64,000 nt of DNA from Corallium rubrum (taxonomy: Eukaryota; Cnidaria; Anthozoa; Scleralcyonacea; Coralliidae). The DNA lies in NCBI GenBank assembly GCA_964035015.1, contig OZ036014.1:3332201-3396200 (forward strand), in the 5' to 3' direction. The notes beneath the pieces were generated by a model, which was given only the letters and a program-made list of their open reading frames with translations, was not told where the DNA came from and did not search any database. The first letter of the stretch is position 1; every line of letters begins with the position of its first letter. Of the stretch, positions 33,701-45,159 are shown in pieces. The position numbers and the translations under genes were made by a program.

Positions 33701-35837
33701 AAGTCAAAGGAAGTCGAAGATAGTGAAGAAATCCGTCGTCTTAAAATGGAGAAAACCCTTCTAAGACAGCGTGTGGATGAGTTAGAGCATGTACGTAATA
33801 GTCATTGATATTTTGTTAACTACATGTATACTGTACCGCTCGTAATTATACTGCATGTATTCTCATCACGTGTGCTCCTAAGCAGTAGTGTTTGCATACC
33901 ACTTAGGAGCAACATATGACTATGAATTTGCAACCTTAGCTCTCAGTGGCTCAATGGTTAGAGTTTCTGGTCAGCGCGCGCGTCATCTTTTTTCTTGCGC
34001 GTCATCTTTTTTCTTGCGCGTCATCTTTTTTCTTGCGCGTCATCTTTTTTCTTGCGCGTCATCTTTTTTCTTGCGCGTCATCTTTTTTCTTGCGCGTCAT
34101 CTTTTTTCTTGCGCGTCGATACTTTGATCGGTCTATTCTCAACCATGGTATGTTTGCGGGCACTGATTGAAGGCTTCATATTTCAATCATGTGTTCATGC
34201 TACATGTTCAGTATACCATGTGAAGTATATTATAAGAATACTCAACATGTTTCAGATGTCTGTTCAATCAAGGTTTGCCTTGGGGAAAAAAGGGGGAAAA
34301 CCCCAAACAAACCGCGTCGATTTTGGGCACGTGCCCTGACCAGAAACAGAATACTTTTTTTTGGCCATAAAGGTTGTAAGTTTGATCCCTGTCTGGGGCT
34401 CAGGAACCAGTGCTGAGTATTTGAGCTTGACGAACCTCTACCAAAGTGTTTGTTACTAAAGCTTTGCTAAGAAGAATTAACAATAATTGGACGAGACTGA
34501 GCAACGCGGTTGAGTTTTTCTTTCTTTTATTAAACAGGAATGTCAAACACTGGCAGACAAGTTAGTCCAGGTACATAATTATTGCACTAGAAATAATTTG
34601 TGATGCTATCTCATTATCTAAGGGACCGTTTAGATGAATCCAGATTGAAAAGCGAAGTCAATCCGTGTTTACATGGGAATTGGGTTTCTGGATTGAAACA
34701 CGCATGCATTGTTTGTTCTAGTCCTCTCTGTCACGTTTTTCATTCCGGAATGAAACTCGTACCACGTTTACATGATTCCGGAACGAAATTTCAATCCGGA
34801 ATGAGATTCCAATCCGGAATGAGAAACGGATTGAGCTCAATCCGGAAGGAGCTAATCCCAATCCGGATTCATGTAAACAGATAAAGGGGTTTGATCAGAA
34901 GCGGAATGAGTTCAATCCAGATTGAAACTCAATCCGGATTCATGTAAACGGCCCCTAACAGGATCTATGTATTTGTTTTCTATAGGATCAAGTAACGAGA
35001 GCACAAGAACAGGAAGAAACATACATTGTTAAAAGAGAGTTGTCCATATTGAGTAAACGTTATGAAGAGATGAGACTTGATTTGGAAGAAACGAAGAGGA
35101 GCGAGGCTGAGTTACGTCGGTTTAAGGTACGTTCTGTTGCAAAGCCAGTGATGGATTTACAGGGGGTGCAGGGGGATGCGCACCCCCTGGCCTTGGCCAA
35201 GGGGGGTGCAGGGGGGGGGGTGCCAATTGCCTTGTCAAATCCAAGTACATTAAAGGACGCATTCATTCAATGTCCGTGTAAACTTCATGCTATATTATCA
35301 TATGATTCATAGATATATGATTCATATATTAGCTATCATATGATTTCATAGGTATTAATAGGTATAAAAGAAAAACTTTTCTGGCAGACTTCGCCCCTAC
35401 CCCCAGCCCCACCACCAGCTCGGCCCTTGGACCCTGCCGGGGGCTGTGTCCCCGCGCTCCACCCTGCCTTGGTCACGCCCCACGCCGTAGGCCTGATCTC
35501 ACTTTGCTCGCTCAGCACACCCCCCCCCCCCCTACCAGATCAAACTGGATCCATGACTGTGCAAAGCCAGGTGGCCTGGAGTACTAATATGTGGACTAAA
35601 CATATCCTTAGGGCACCAGGGGGTACCAAACAATATTGTCAAATCAGAACATTTTGAAAACAAATTTTATAGTATGCTATAGAATACGATACGGTCCTAT
35701 ATACATGTAGTATAAATATTCTGACATAATCACGTTCCTTATTTTTACCTAACTGAAGCACTCATATTGGGTTGCAGGCGACAACGGAAGAAACCAGAAA
35801 TCGAGAAAGTAATCCATGCGAGTCAAAGCCGAGTTAA
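25815..35837 (+). CDS. EVI5-like TBC-domain RabGAP
   Basis: Thirteen exons with GT-AG introns and consistent phases: 25815-25921, 28133-28472, 28737-28853, 28932-29006, 29616-29741, 30817-30855, 30940-31044, 32595-32684, 33034-33131, 33676-33790, 34538-34570, 34986-35126, 35778-35837; 481 residues. TBC domain about residues 117-330: [11 protein letters not shown], the arginine finger in [10 protein letters not shown] (Arg164) and the glutamine finger in GYCQGSMF (Gln201), then [27 protein letters not shown] and [10 protein letters not shown]. After the domain come [16 protein letters not shown] and a coiled coil to about residue 465. The order matches human EVI5, a GAP for Rab11-class GTPases acting in membrane traffic and cytokinesis, but the human coiled-coil region is much longer. 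Both catalytic fingers are present, so GAP activity is likely (inference). Confidence 0.9.
25922..28132. other. Intron 1 of EVI5-like gene
   Basis: Mostly AT-rich and unremarkable; contains a TA/ATAG microsatellite at 27637-27727 and a duplicated GTCAGGGGAGGGCCAAC near 27250. A 79-codon frame at 26369-26608 has no recognisable features. Confidence 0.5.
27637..27727. repeat. (TA)n and (ATAG)n microsatellite
   Basis: About 37 bases of TA, then about eight ATAG units, then TA again, in intron 1 of the EVI5-like gene. Confidence 0.95.
29048..29496. mobile_element. hAT-type MITE in EVI5-like intron 4
   Basis: Ends TAGAGGTGAACCAG and (inverted) TAGAGGTGAGCCAA, flanked by ATTACTAT (29040-29047) and ATTACTGT (29497-29504), an 8-bp duplication with one change. 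The interior has repeated CAATTAATGGCT / CAGCCATTGGCTGATTG palindromes. Confidence 0.75.
29812..30783. repeat. CAT/CAC-rich trinucleotide array
   Basis: About 970 bases built of CAT, CAC and ACCA units, with higher-order repeats such as CACCAACCACCATCATCAC. Open on both strands purely through composition (His/Pro/Thr-rich or Met/Val/Asp-rich frames). Lies in intron 5 of the EVI5-like gene, 34 bases before exon 6. Confidence 0.95.
31085..32560. repeat. ~20-bp minisatellite in EVI5-like intron 7
   Basis: Dozens of copies of TTAGAGAGAAGGGTGCTTA-like units with variants (GTTTATTAG, GTGCTAATTAG, GAGGAGGG). Interrupted by a TTAA-flanked MITE at 31629-32203. Confidence 0.93.
31629..32203. mobile_element. 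TTAA-flanked MITE with G/C-run ends
   Basis: Inverted ends CCCTATCCAGACTGGG, flanked by TTAA on both sides (31625-31628, 32204-32207). Long G (left) and C (right) runs near the ends, and GAAAGTGCCCGC / GCGTGGGCACTTTCC inverted next to them. The TTAA duplication fits piggyBac- or Kolobok-type elements. Confidence 0.85.
33208..33621. mobile_element. MITE in EVI5-like intron 9
   Basis: Inverted ends CACAGGGAGCCCATCTTGGC on both strands, flanked by GCCTACC (33201-33207 and 33622-33628). Superfamily unclear. It ends about 55 bases before exon 10. Confidence 0.75.
33976..34116. repeat. 19-bp tandem repeat
   Basis: About seven perfect copies of TTGCGCGTCATCTTTTTTC in intron 10 of the EVI5-like gene. 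Near-perfect copies mean recent expansion. Confidence 0.95.
34622..34955. mobile_element. PIF/Harbinger-type MITE in EVI5-like intron 11
   Basis: Ends GGGACCGTTTAGATGAATCC and (inverted) GGGGCCGTTTACATGAATCC, flanked by TAA on both sides. The interior is made of AATCCGGATT-like short palindromes. Confidence 0.8.
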
Positions 35838-36111
35838 TATTGGATTTGTAAAGAGATAAATATACAATGTGTTATGCCAAGAAAGTCAAAAGTGAGGCCA
35901 GTGGTTCTTATCCTGAACTTATGTGAATCCAACTTAACACAACTGCCTGTCAAACAGACAAATCTCTAATCTATTTTGATGTTATTTTCTTATGAATAAT
36001 TGTAATAATGAATATGCTTCTACGAATATTTATGACGCTGAAATAATGAAGTAATACAAAGTGAGATAAGCCTCCTACAGTAGCTTGAAAGCCAGAGAGC
36101 TATTTACAATA

Positions 36112-36246
36112 TTGCTTAGAAATAACCTAACAAAAAACGCGTTTCAATGGCGTTCCAAACGCGTTTCAATCGCGTTCCAAACGCGTTTTAATGGCGTTCC
36201 AAACGTTTCAACCGAGAACGCATTGTTAGGTTATTTCTGAGCAATA
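36112..36246. repeat. Inverted-repeat element with 23-bp tandem core
   Basis: ATTGCTTAGAAATAACCTAA and (reversed) ATTGCTCAGAAATAACCTAA bracket three copies of ACGCGTTTCAATGGCGTTCCA-like units. Downstream of the EVI5-like stop, perhaps in its 3' untranslated region; AATAAA hexamers occur at about 36415 and 36491. Confidence 0.75.
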
Positions 36247-36539
36247 ATGCACCAACTTTGTAAACTAAAGATTGAACTTAATTTTGTAAAAAATAATCTA
36301 TTCTTTCGGAAATTAATTTTGGTAAATATGCGCACAATAGACCACTTTTTTAAAACCAAGCATCATTAATTTTCTTTAAAGAAATTGAATTTAAGTTTTG
36401 TACGAATATTCTTTAAATAAAATTAAGAAATTATATTAATAAAATTGTCATATAATTTATCAATTCCATGGAAAATGTATATTTCTAAAGAAATAAAGTG
36501 TGAAGAAAATAATACACTTGTTTTATTGAAATATTAAAG

Positions 36540-37060
36540 GGTTGAGTGGAGTGGAGTGGAGTAGGGTCGGGTAGAGTAGAGTAGAGTAGAGTAGAGTAGA
36601 GTAGAGTAGAGTAGAGTAGAGTAGAGTAGAGTAGAGTAGAGTAGAGTAGAGTAGAGTAGAGTAGAGTAGAGTAGAGTAGAGTAGAGTAGAGTAGAGTAGA
36701 TTGGAGTAGAGTAGATTGGAGTAGAGTAGATTGGAGTAGAGTAGAGTGGAGTGGCGTAGATTGGAGTAGAGTAGAGTAGAGTAGAGTAGAGTAGAGTAGA
36801 GTAGAGTAGAGTAGAGTAGAGTAGAGTAGAGTAGAGTAGAGTAGAGTAGAGTAGAGTAGAGTAGAGTAGAGTTGAGTTGAGTTGAGTTGAGTTGAGTAGG
36901 AGTAGAGTAGGAGTAGAGTAGAGTAGGAGTGGAGTGGAGTGGAGTAGAGTAGAGTAGTGTGAAGTGTGGTAGATTGGAGTGGCGTAGAGTAGAGTGGAGT
37001 GGAGTGGAGTGAATTGAAGTGACTAGAATGAGGTAGAGCGCAGTATAAAGTGGTGTGGAG
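36540..37060. repeat. (GAGTA)n pentanucleotide array
   Basis: About 100 units of GAGTA with GAGTG, GATTG and GAGTT variants; the central part is nearly perfect and the edges decay. An open frame through it is compositional only. Confidence 0.97.
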
Positions 37061-37670
37061 TAAGGTCAAATGAAGGGGAGGAAAACGAAAGAATGGAAGT
37101 GAACTGAGGTCCGCCCCCTCCTCTTTTAAAGTTGAAGGATTACATCCCTGAGACTTAGATGCTTTGCATTTAATTTCCAGCTGTCTGTAAAATTGCTGCG
37201 ATGGAGAATAATTTCACGGCGCTAACACCTGCTGCTCAGACGCAGCGTTAAGAGGCAACCAGCCTCGTTTGCTCAATAAAGTTTTTAATTAACGACGCGG
37301 AAATAATTTTCGCTTAACGTGGGCAGGTATCTGGTAACTTGCTCGAGTTACCAATGCTTTATACCGCAGTGTTTATTTCTAGAATAAACCAAAAAAAATA
37401 GATGATTCAAAAATGGTTAGAAATTCCTCAAAAAAGTTTAATAATTTCAAAGCCAAAAATCAAAAGAATTATGAGCTCTTATCCGTCCAAGCAGTCTCAT
37501 ATTTTGTTTGGCTAACTTCAATTAACTATTTCCATTCTAATTAACTATTTCTATTCCAATTTGCAATTGGGACAACCGGACTATTTTGTTTTGTTAACGC
37601 CTGAACATTCTATTTTAGTTCAGTCACGTCTCTCCCCTTTATTTTTGGCTACCAACAGATCACTTATTTC

Positions 37671-37756
37671 TATTCTATTCTATTCTATTCTATTCTATTC
37701 TATTCTATTCTATTCTATTCTATTCTATTCTATTCTATTCTATTCTATTCTATTCT
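37671..37756. repeat. (TATTC)n pentanucleotide array
   Basis: About 17 perfect copies of TATTC. Confidence 0.97.
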
Positions 37757-38310
37757 AGGTAACAACAGAATATTTAGTTTTATTCCAGTCAACAACAGAC
37801 TATTTTATTCGACATAACAAAAAGGTTATTTGATTTTATTCTATAGCTAACAAGACTATTTTATTCTGGCTAACTCTAAACTAAATTATTCTGGTATACA
37901 ACAGACTCATTTAAAATTACGCGTTAAAGTAATAATATTTCTAAAAACATATCCCTTTTTGTGTTAATTTGCTGACAGCCTTGACTAGATAAAACGCCAT
38001 CAAATATACAATATGCAGATAAGCTAACTTACACGGGCTTCAAAATTAGCGAGATGATGCTAATTTTCGGCAAAATTTACACGGTTTATATCAAAAAAAG
38101 GTTGTTTGAGTCAAATTCACGGTTGCATGTCCCCAGCTGTTTGACGTGGAGAAGAGTTAATTCAATATATGGCCTTGGCTTTCAGTGTTAATTATTAACT
38201 ATTTTCCTCTTTTTTAATTTCCGCAACCCACTTACACATATTGGACTTTGTTAGACGTTCGTCACGTTCAAACACTCAGAAATCAGTTTTTTTCCGAGCT
38301 CCAGACTGTT
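37757..38310. other. Intergenic, nothing recognised
   Basis: AT-rich, with a few decayed TATTC-like motifs near 37,850; no open frame of note. Confidence 0.4.
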
Positions 38311-38314
38311 AAGC

Positions 38315-38630
38315 TTTGGCCAAACGCTTTCAACATCACATTCAACATCAACATTGTTGAACGATGTTGAATAACATTGAAAGCACGAGTGGCCAAATGA
38401 ATTCAACATCGTTCAACATTCATGAATGACCACAAAAGCTGGAATCGACAATGTTGACATATCCCGCATGTCTCTGTTCAACAAAGTTGAATGAAATGTG
38501 GCCAAATGCGTTCAACACCATTCAACAACGTTCAACATCATTCAACAGGGGTGGCCAAACGCTTTCAACAGTTGAATTCAACAATGTTGAACGATGTTGA
38601 ATGAAATGTTGAAAGCGTTTGGCCAGGCCT
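38315..38630. repeat. Fold-back MITE rich in GTTCAACAT
   Basis: Inverted ends TTGGCCAAACGCTTTCAACA and its complement, and many internal copies of ATTCAACATCGTTCAACATT-like palindromes. Suited to a very strong hairpin. Confidence 0.75.
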
Positions 38631-38846
38631 TGAGACGCTCTATCATTAATGAGTTCTGAGGCACGGATGGAAAGCTAATTGTAAATTCATAGTATATTTA
38701 GTAATGGTAGTATATGTAGTAATAGTAGTATTCGTAGTAACATATAAGCATTAATGTCTCCATAAGAACTCTTAAAATAGTAAATAATTTAAATTGTAAC
38801 CAAAGATGTAGCAGGTGAAAATATTAATCTGCAGAAGACGAATGTT

Positions 38847-38978
38847 AACCTCTCCATGTGGTGAATAAAATATCAGGCTTCAAAGTGAGATAGGTTTTAA
38901 AGAGATAGGTTTTAACACTTTGAGGCCTGGACCTCTCCCTGTGCTGAATAAAATCGTCTTCAGGCTTCAAAGTGTTAA
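38847..38978. repeat. Palindromic MITE, TTAACACTTTGA family (one full, one partial)
   Basis: TTAACACTTTGAGGCCTGGA, CCTCTCCCTGTGCTGAATAA, then CAGGCTTCAAAGTGTTAA. The central TCTGGCGTTAGCCAGA stem is lost in this copy. A partial copy precedes it from 38847. Confidence 0.75.
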
Positions 38979-39189
38979 AGAGATTTTTACTTCAAATTTT
39001 GGCTAAAAATAATTACAGAACATAACGTACATTCATTAAACATTTGGCCTAGTTTGAATATCAATCTATAATTTTGTTGCGAGACATTTGTGTGAGCTCT
39101 AGCATCTCTGCTAAGAAGTAACTGTAGAAGGAATCTTTGTCTAAGTGCAATAGACGGTCAATATTATTATACTAATTGTATAGTCATAT

Positions 39190-39348
<159 letters not shown>

Positions 39349-39360
39349 TCGCAAGTGCAT

Positions 39361-39508
39361 GTGAGTGAGTGAGTGAGTGAGTGAGTGAGTGAGTGAGTGA
39401 GTGAGTGAGTGAGTGAGTGAGTGAGTGAGTGAGTGAGTGAGTGAGTGAGTGAGTGAGTGAGTGAGTGAGTGAGTGAGTGAGTGAGTGAGTGAGTGAGTGA
39501 GTGAGTGA
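39361..39508. repeat. (GAGT)n tetranucleotide array
   Basis: About 37 copies of GAGT, perfect, next to the TA array and downstream of the membrane-protein gene (minus strand). Confidence 0.97.
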
Positions 39509-39545
39509 CGGGGAAAAGTGAGTGTAAGCAAAAAAGTGAGGGAGA

Positions 39546-39640
39546 AAAAGAGCAATCTAAATAGGTCATGTTAATAGTCAAAAATTGTTCCCAGATCCTC
39601 TGAAGGGAGTTCACCACATCTACAAACCAGATCCACAAAA
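39546..39640 (-). pseudogene. Duplicated 3'-end fragment of the membrane-protein gene
   Basis: The minus strand encodes WIWFVDVVNSLQRIWEQFLT then INMTY, clearly alike to WIWLVVNTFQRICEVFLTIT then MTYA in the gene at 39799-40856. A CTGGTTTGTAG acceptor-like run precedes part of it. Either a partial tandem duplication or an alternative last exon. Confidence 0.5.
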
Positions 39641-39798
39641 CTTCATTCTAATTAAACATGTCAGTTTAGTAAAGAACCGTAAAGGATTTGTCTTCCATGA
39701 TAACAATAATAACAAGACATTTCCACGCCAAGAAGCAATTGCAACCAAATAAGACAAGCAAACAGCTATAACCATGAATATTCTTGTGAGTAAATCGA

Positions 39799-40856
39799 CT
39801 AGAACGGAGGCTCTACTAGTGATGTCGCAGTAGTCTTTTGCGATATTTCTTGTGGACACGTGTTTTCTTGACAGTTATAACAAACAGCGTAGGTCATCGT
39901 AATGGTCAAAAACACTTCACAGATTCTTTGAAAGGTGTTCACTACAAGCCAGATCCAGGGTGATGGTGTCGCGGAGTCGTTTAGGGCTCTACGGAACAAC
40001 CACGTCAGTGAGTAAATATAAAGCAATGAGCCAAGTAGTCCAAACACCACTGCAGTTGCTGTTATGATATACACCTTGGAAACCGTTCTACCGTTTTTTT
40101 CTTCTGCGGGACTTCTTGGCAAATTGACGTCTGTGTTAATAAAGCCTGGACAGCGTGATCTGAATGCTTTTAAGTTTTGCTGTATTTGTCGAGTTCGTTT
40201 AATTACTCTTCTACCACTGAGCAACAAACTGAGTGATAATCCCAAACAGCCAATGAAATAATAAAAAGCGCAGATTACAAGCAAGAACTGCATACCTCGT
40301 ACATAACATAACTCGTTATAAATTCTGTTGAGATGACAGCGATAAAATGGACACTGAGGACAACGGCCATGGATCTTCCTTCAAGAAGGTTTCCAGGCGA
40401 GAGCATTTGAACTTTGCTAACTTTGAGGAAGATGGTATGAACAAACGTGAAACCAGAGAAGAGACACGGGAATCCCAAACCGTAGAGAATACGTGGAATA
40501 ACGTACGGTAAGTTGGGGGTATTGTTGGTTAGCTCGTACGGCCACAAACACAAAGCCAAAGTCCGACTCAAGCCAAGAATTATGACTAGAACATGAACTG
40601 TCGACATGTAGACTTTGTTTCGCATATTCTTTCGTCGGTATGTCTTGACAAGCTGATAAACGTTGTAGAGCATTAGGAAAGCAAAACAAAACGCAAAACT
40701 TATCCAGTGTATTTTAAAAAGGACCTGCCAAGCTTCGCTAACTGCAGAAAGATCCACTTTAGGTTCAGCATTGGGAAGATGATCTTTTCCCGAGATATTC
40801 CCTGGTTCACTTTCTGCTCGAGGTTCTGAGCCCAATGGTGGCTCCAGTTCAGCCAT
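39799..40856 (-). pseudogene. Multi-pass membrane protein gene with one frameshift
   Basis: From the Met at 40856 the frame encodes an acidic, Pro/Glu-rich N-terminus of about 40 residues, then hydrophobic segments (WISFAFCFAFLMLYNVYQLV, VYMSTVHVLVIILGL, YGLGFPCLFSGFTFVHTIFL, AVVLSVHFIAVISTEFITSY). The frame then stops at about 40272, while the similarity continues one frame over from about 40290 with FLLVICAFYYFIGCLGLSLS, VYIITATAVVFGLLGSLLYI and a last segment around WLVVNTFQRICEVFLTI, ending at 39799. One missing base near 40287 explains this; an intron does not fit. Roughly seven membrane segments. The architecture recalls the membrane part of PRRT3/PRRT4 proteins, a tentative link. The gene could be intact with a sequencing error. 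Confidence 0.55.
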
Positions 40857-41149
40857 AATTGCAATACTCAGTCACAAACGAACATAGATGGCATTTATAT
40901 ATATACAGCTACAATAAACAAACCAGTAGAACCAGAACCACATCCCCGTAGGTCCAGTGATGAATATTTAGTACGTGGCATCATACTGATTATTTCAAGT
41001 CAAAACATACTTTGTACATAGGGCCTGATATGAAGCAATTGAATACATTAATTACACTTGGCAACAATAGATTTTTCTCTGTCAGCTGCTTTGTACTTTC
41101 AGCTTACAGGATGACTAATAGTTCCGTTTGCACAATATCAAACTATATT

Positions 41150-41358
41150 ACCACCTAAAAAACCATAACCAGCCGACAATTTTAAAAAATAAGGAATAAA
41201 ACATAATCCGAAAATCGTCATCTTGTGACTTGATATTCAAGTTAAAAACAAGATAAGACAAAATGAGAGGTAATATTTCGACTCTATTTCAAAGTCATTA
41301 TCAAACCAATAATTCAAGATGACGATTTTTGGATTATGTTTTATTCTTTATTACCACC
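41150..41358. repeat. Palindromic MITE
   Basis: Inverted arms: GGAATAAAACATAATCCGAA (left) and the complement of TTCTTTATTACCACCTAC with GAATAAAACATAATCCAAAA (right), plus AATCGTCATCTTG on both arms. Upstream of the membrane-protein gene. Confidence 0.7.
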
Positions 41359-41503
41359 TACATATTTTTTGGCTTATAATCCCCGAGCTGGGCGACGGGC
41401 CGAAGGCCCGGAGCCCGGTGAGGGTGCTAATCTCGACGTGCGTGGAGTCCATTTTACACGCGTGTAAAAAAAAAGCGAGGGAGACAAAATCTGGGAAATA
41501 GTT

Positions 41504-41534
<31 letters not shown>

Positions 41535-42630
41535 GTTTGGTACGACGTCACGCGGTAAGAATAGTTGGACACTGGTGACTAGCGACGAAGAAAACTATGA
41601 ACTCCTCAAACAAATAGTATTTTGCTTTCGTTTATTTAAACGAACCGAAATGGAGCACGAAGAAAAGAAGGATACAAACAACCCGTTTAATATATCTTGA
41701 AGAGAAACCAGAGAACTTGAAGAAACCAAACGCCGTATGGTATTAAAACAAAAACTCGATCTGCAGTCACTCACTCCGTGGTCAAATATAACGGTAGGGA
41801 CTCTTGTTATATTTTTCAAGTTTTCGCTTAACCTAAAGTAAACAATATACAGCTTCACGTTTTCGTGCTTTCCCTTTGCTCGTCCAAACCATAAATCAGC
41901 TTAACTAAAGCTAACTTAAAACACTACCTTTATAAGCTTATGTAGACGTGATGTTTTTCATTGGCATTACTTCATTACTTTTATTATTAAATACTCATCA
42001 CTCATGGCCATGGGCTTTGGCTGAAACGTTGTCTGTTTAATACTGCTTTCAAGAATCCGATTCTACCAAATTGTTTTTATCTCGGACTCTATTATAAATT
42101 TTTTGAGCTGTTGACTTTTAATTCTGCCTTTGCAAAACATGTATGCATAGGGAAGCCATTTAAAGCTTGTTAAAAATAATCCCTTTTGAAACCTCCTAAA
42201 AACATATTTTGTACAACCAGAATTTAATAATGAAATCTAAGTTTTGCAATTGATATGTTAAATCAGTTCAGGCATCTTATCCATAAATTATAGAATGATC
42301 TTGAGGATTATCATTTGTTTTTATATCTGTTTGTTTTTATATTGGCTGTATATCAGGTGTGCTTATTTTAATCAGGGTGGGTGGGGGGTGTTTCAAGAAA
42401 TCATTTAATAAAAGCGGGCGAGGGGTTGTTGCATTCATGTATTTCTAGTTAAATCCAGTCTATAGTGTAGGCTCAGCCGCTCAAATCACGCAACACCACA
42501 GTCGTTAGTCATTGCCTTCAAACCTCATGCATTTCTTAATTGATTTTATCTTGTCTTCCTCTTCCTGTAATTCAATCCATTTCTTTTTTCCTAAAATATC
42601 TGTTTATAAATACCCAAACTATAACTTGAA
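41359..42630. other. Intergenic, nothing recognised
   Basis: Contains a short TA array (41503-41535). ATGGGCTTTGGCTGAAACGT near 42010 faintly resembles the GAAAC box of the hammerhead-like repeats. No gene seen. Confidence 0.4.
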
Positions 42631-42631
42631 G

Positions 42632-43110
42632 TACCTATGAAACGGAAATTAAGTTTGTCTTATTTCAAAAGAACACTTAAAATGATAGAGTAACATCTTT
42701 TGAAGTTTTTCGTTTCCTTGCTTCGTTCTTGAGATATTTCAGTTTGTTTGATGTAAATTGTCGCATGTTGCGACGTCACACGTGCATAATGAGTTATCGA
42801 AAAACGTTATATATCTTTGCTATTGTCAAATATAATCACTTGAAAATCTACCTGTTTAGTGTTCTGGGCGAAACACACGCACATGCTTTCCCCGAATTAT
42901 TCTGGTTTGATAATAGCAAAGATATATAACTTTTTCAACAACTCATTATGCACATGTGACGTCGCAACCGTGTGACAATTTACATCAAATAAACTGAAAT
43001 ATCTCAATAACGAAGCAAGCAAACGAAAAACTTCAAACTGAAGACGTTACTCTATCATTTTAAGTGTTCTTTCAAATAAGACAAACTTAATTTTCGTTTC
43101 GACCTAATCT
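42632..43110. mobile_element. Large fold-back MITE, TGAAACGAAAATTAAGTTTG family
   Basis: Left end TATGAAACGGAAATTAAGTT, right end its complement; arms of about 200 bp (GTTCTTGAGATATTTCAGTT, CGTGCATAATGAGTTATCG) around a short middle. Relatives at 49213-49695 and 50067-51413. Confidence 0.8.
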
Positions 43111-43200
43111 TACTTCCTGCAATTTCTAAGTCATATTGTAATAATTTTATCAGCGACTGTGGTGTATTTGGCGGCCTAAAATGCCGAAGGGTTAACATTA

Positions 43201-43545
43201 GGGGAGCACGGGTGGCGTGTGCTGTTAGGGCGCTGCCTCTCACCAATAGTTAAGCCCGGTAGGACGGGGTTAGTAATTGGATGGGTGACCGTTTGGAAAT
43301 AACCCCGTACTCCGCCAGCTTGGGACTTATGTGAGTAGAGTTTAGTTGGTCTCTCCTGTGCTCCGAGGGTTTTTCGCCGGGTTCTCCGGTTTTCCTCCCT
43401 CTGTAAAATCAACACCTAGGTCTTAGTTGTTTACACATAGGAGTTTGGTGTCAATTGGGACGAAAGTTCTGTTCCTCTCTCCTGCCACACTTTAAGTGGC
43501 AAATTCAATAAATTCAAAAATTCAAATTCAAAATTCAAATTAGCT
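43201..43545 (+). repeat. 5S rRNA-derived SINE (copy 2)
   Basis: GGGGAGCACGGGTGGCGTGT, then AGTTAAGCCCGGTAGGACGG and TAATTGGATGGGTGACCGTT (5S-like internal control region), the shared body with TAGTTGGTCTCTCCTGTGCT and GGGTTTTTCGCCGGGTTCTC, and a 3' tail of CAAATTCAAAATTCAAAT repeats. Confidence 0.85.
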
Positions 43546-44653
43546 TTGAGAAGGCATTTAATGCTAATCAATAGAAAACAAAACAATTTAATTTAATGGC
43601 GCCAAATAATTTTTTGTTTAGGTCATAACGCTATTTTTGATCACCAGTGCTTCATACGAATTCTTTTACAGCGCGAAACCAAATCAAAAAATTATGCAAA
43701 AAAAGAGCATTCCTCTCCCAAATCAGCCGTCATTATAGAGCTTGTTATTTCCAGTATATATTGCAACAGCAGCTGCCAATTGTCTTTAAAGTTTAAACGG
43801 TTGTCAAATATATATGTTACTTAACGACCATTTGCATATGTATTGGAGTAAATGAAGGAGGTTGATAATTGCTAAAAATGGTTTTCGTTTTGTTTATCGA
43901 ATATTAACGAAATACAACGATGGGTTTTGAATAAACCTATAGCAGAGTACCTTCTTTTAGCATTCATTGCTTTCTCTAGACGTAATTCGGTTGTGATAAG
44001 TGAGTTTTGGCTATGAACCGCTAAAATGTTTTTGAAGACGTGCCGTATTATAAATATAATAAAGTTTGATATACTGCCGAAACAGAGGAAGTATAGGCAG
44101 TATATGAAAACCTTACTATATTTACATTTTATCAGCTTGTAGGTTTATACAAAATGGGGGAAAAAATAATTTTAAGAATACGACAAAAAAGAAAAGTTAA
44201 CGCATAGATACTGATGTACTTGTTTTCGCTAAAAATGTCTAAATTAATATATACAAATGAAAACTCGGTAATCAAAACAGTTCAATGGTTTGTATAATTT
44301 TCAAATATTGTAAGAGGCTTTATCTAAGTTTTCGATTCTGTCATTGATCTTGCGATATCTGATCGTCGGTAACTATAGTTAAATTGACAACCGTTTTAAA
44401 GGATAAAGACTAAAGGACCATAAGGCGCAAAGTCGTCCTTACTTGCAGCTGGGTGGCGTGAGCTGTTTAAGAGCGCTGAAACGCACTGCTGCAGGCCAAA
44501 GTTAAACCCTGGACGATGAGGCGGTTAAAGAGCATCATAACTATTTTATAATTAAAAAGTCACGGTTAACTGACTAATATATTTGATATACGACTAGCTT
44601 ATAGTTTAATGACTTCCAAATGCCCCGTATTGCTAAAATGCAGTATTGCATTA
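43546..44653. other. Intergenic, nothing recognised
   Basis: AT-rich. A decayed 5S-SINE head (GGTGGCGTGAGCTGTTTAAG, 44452) is the only repeat seen. Confidence 0.4.
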
Positions 44654-44830
44654 GCAAGCCGGTTTTCCACTAGGCGACTTTTTTCGCACGAAGCGACTTT
44701 CTTCGCACGAAGCGACTTTTTCTTTTGTCCCATGAGCTCTGAACTGGAACTAATCAGAAATCTATTGAATTCGAACAAAAGAAAGTCGCTTCGCGCGAGA
44801 AAAATCGCCTTGTGGAAAACCGGCTTTAAG
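44654..44830. repeat. Palindromic MITE, CCACTAGGCGA family
   Basis: CCGGTTTTCCACTAGGCGAC and its complement at the right, with tandem TTCTTCGCACGAAGCGACTT in the left arm. Same family as 19687-19828. Confidence 0.8.
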
Positions 44831-45130
44831 GTCACCTTTAATTTATGTGAGTAGAGTTCGGGCCGAAGGGGGGCTGCAGCCGCCCCAGTTGGCGGGAAGA
44901 TCAGTCAAGTTGGGTAACAACGATCCCAGACTCGGGCAACTTGGCGAAAAATATCACGCGTTTTTATCAAAAAATATCAAATTTTCACGCGCATATAACC
45001 ATAGGAACACATAGATAACATATTTATAATACGCTACGCTGACTTTCTGTACTTGCACGCTGATTGTAGATTGTATTTGATATGATATAAAAGTCGGGCA
45101 CTTTTTTGTTTCAGTCGTGCAAATTTTTGG

Positions 45131-45159
45131 CTGGCTTCCTCCCCCCCCCCCCCCCCCCA
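45131..45159. repeat. Poly(C) run with decayed surroundings
   Basis: Run of about 20 C near 45140; nothing else recognised between 44831 and 45349. Confidence 0.6.

Noticed and set aside
36485-37069. 194-codon Leu/Tyr/Ser/Thr frame on -
   Set aside because: Reading of the GAGTA pentanucleotide array only.
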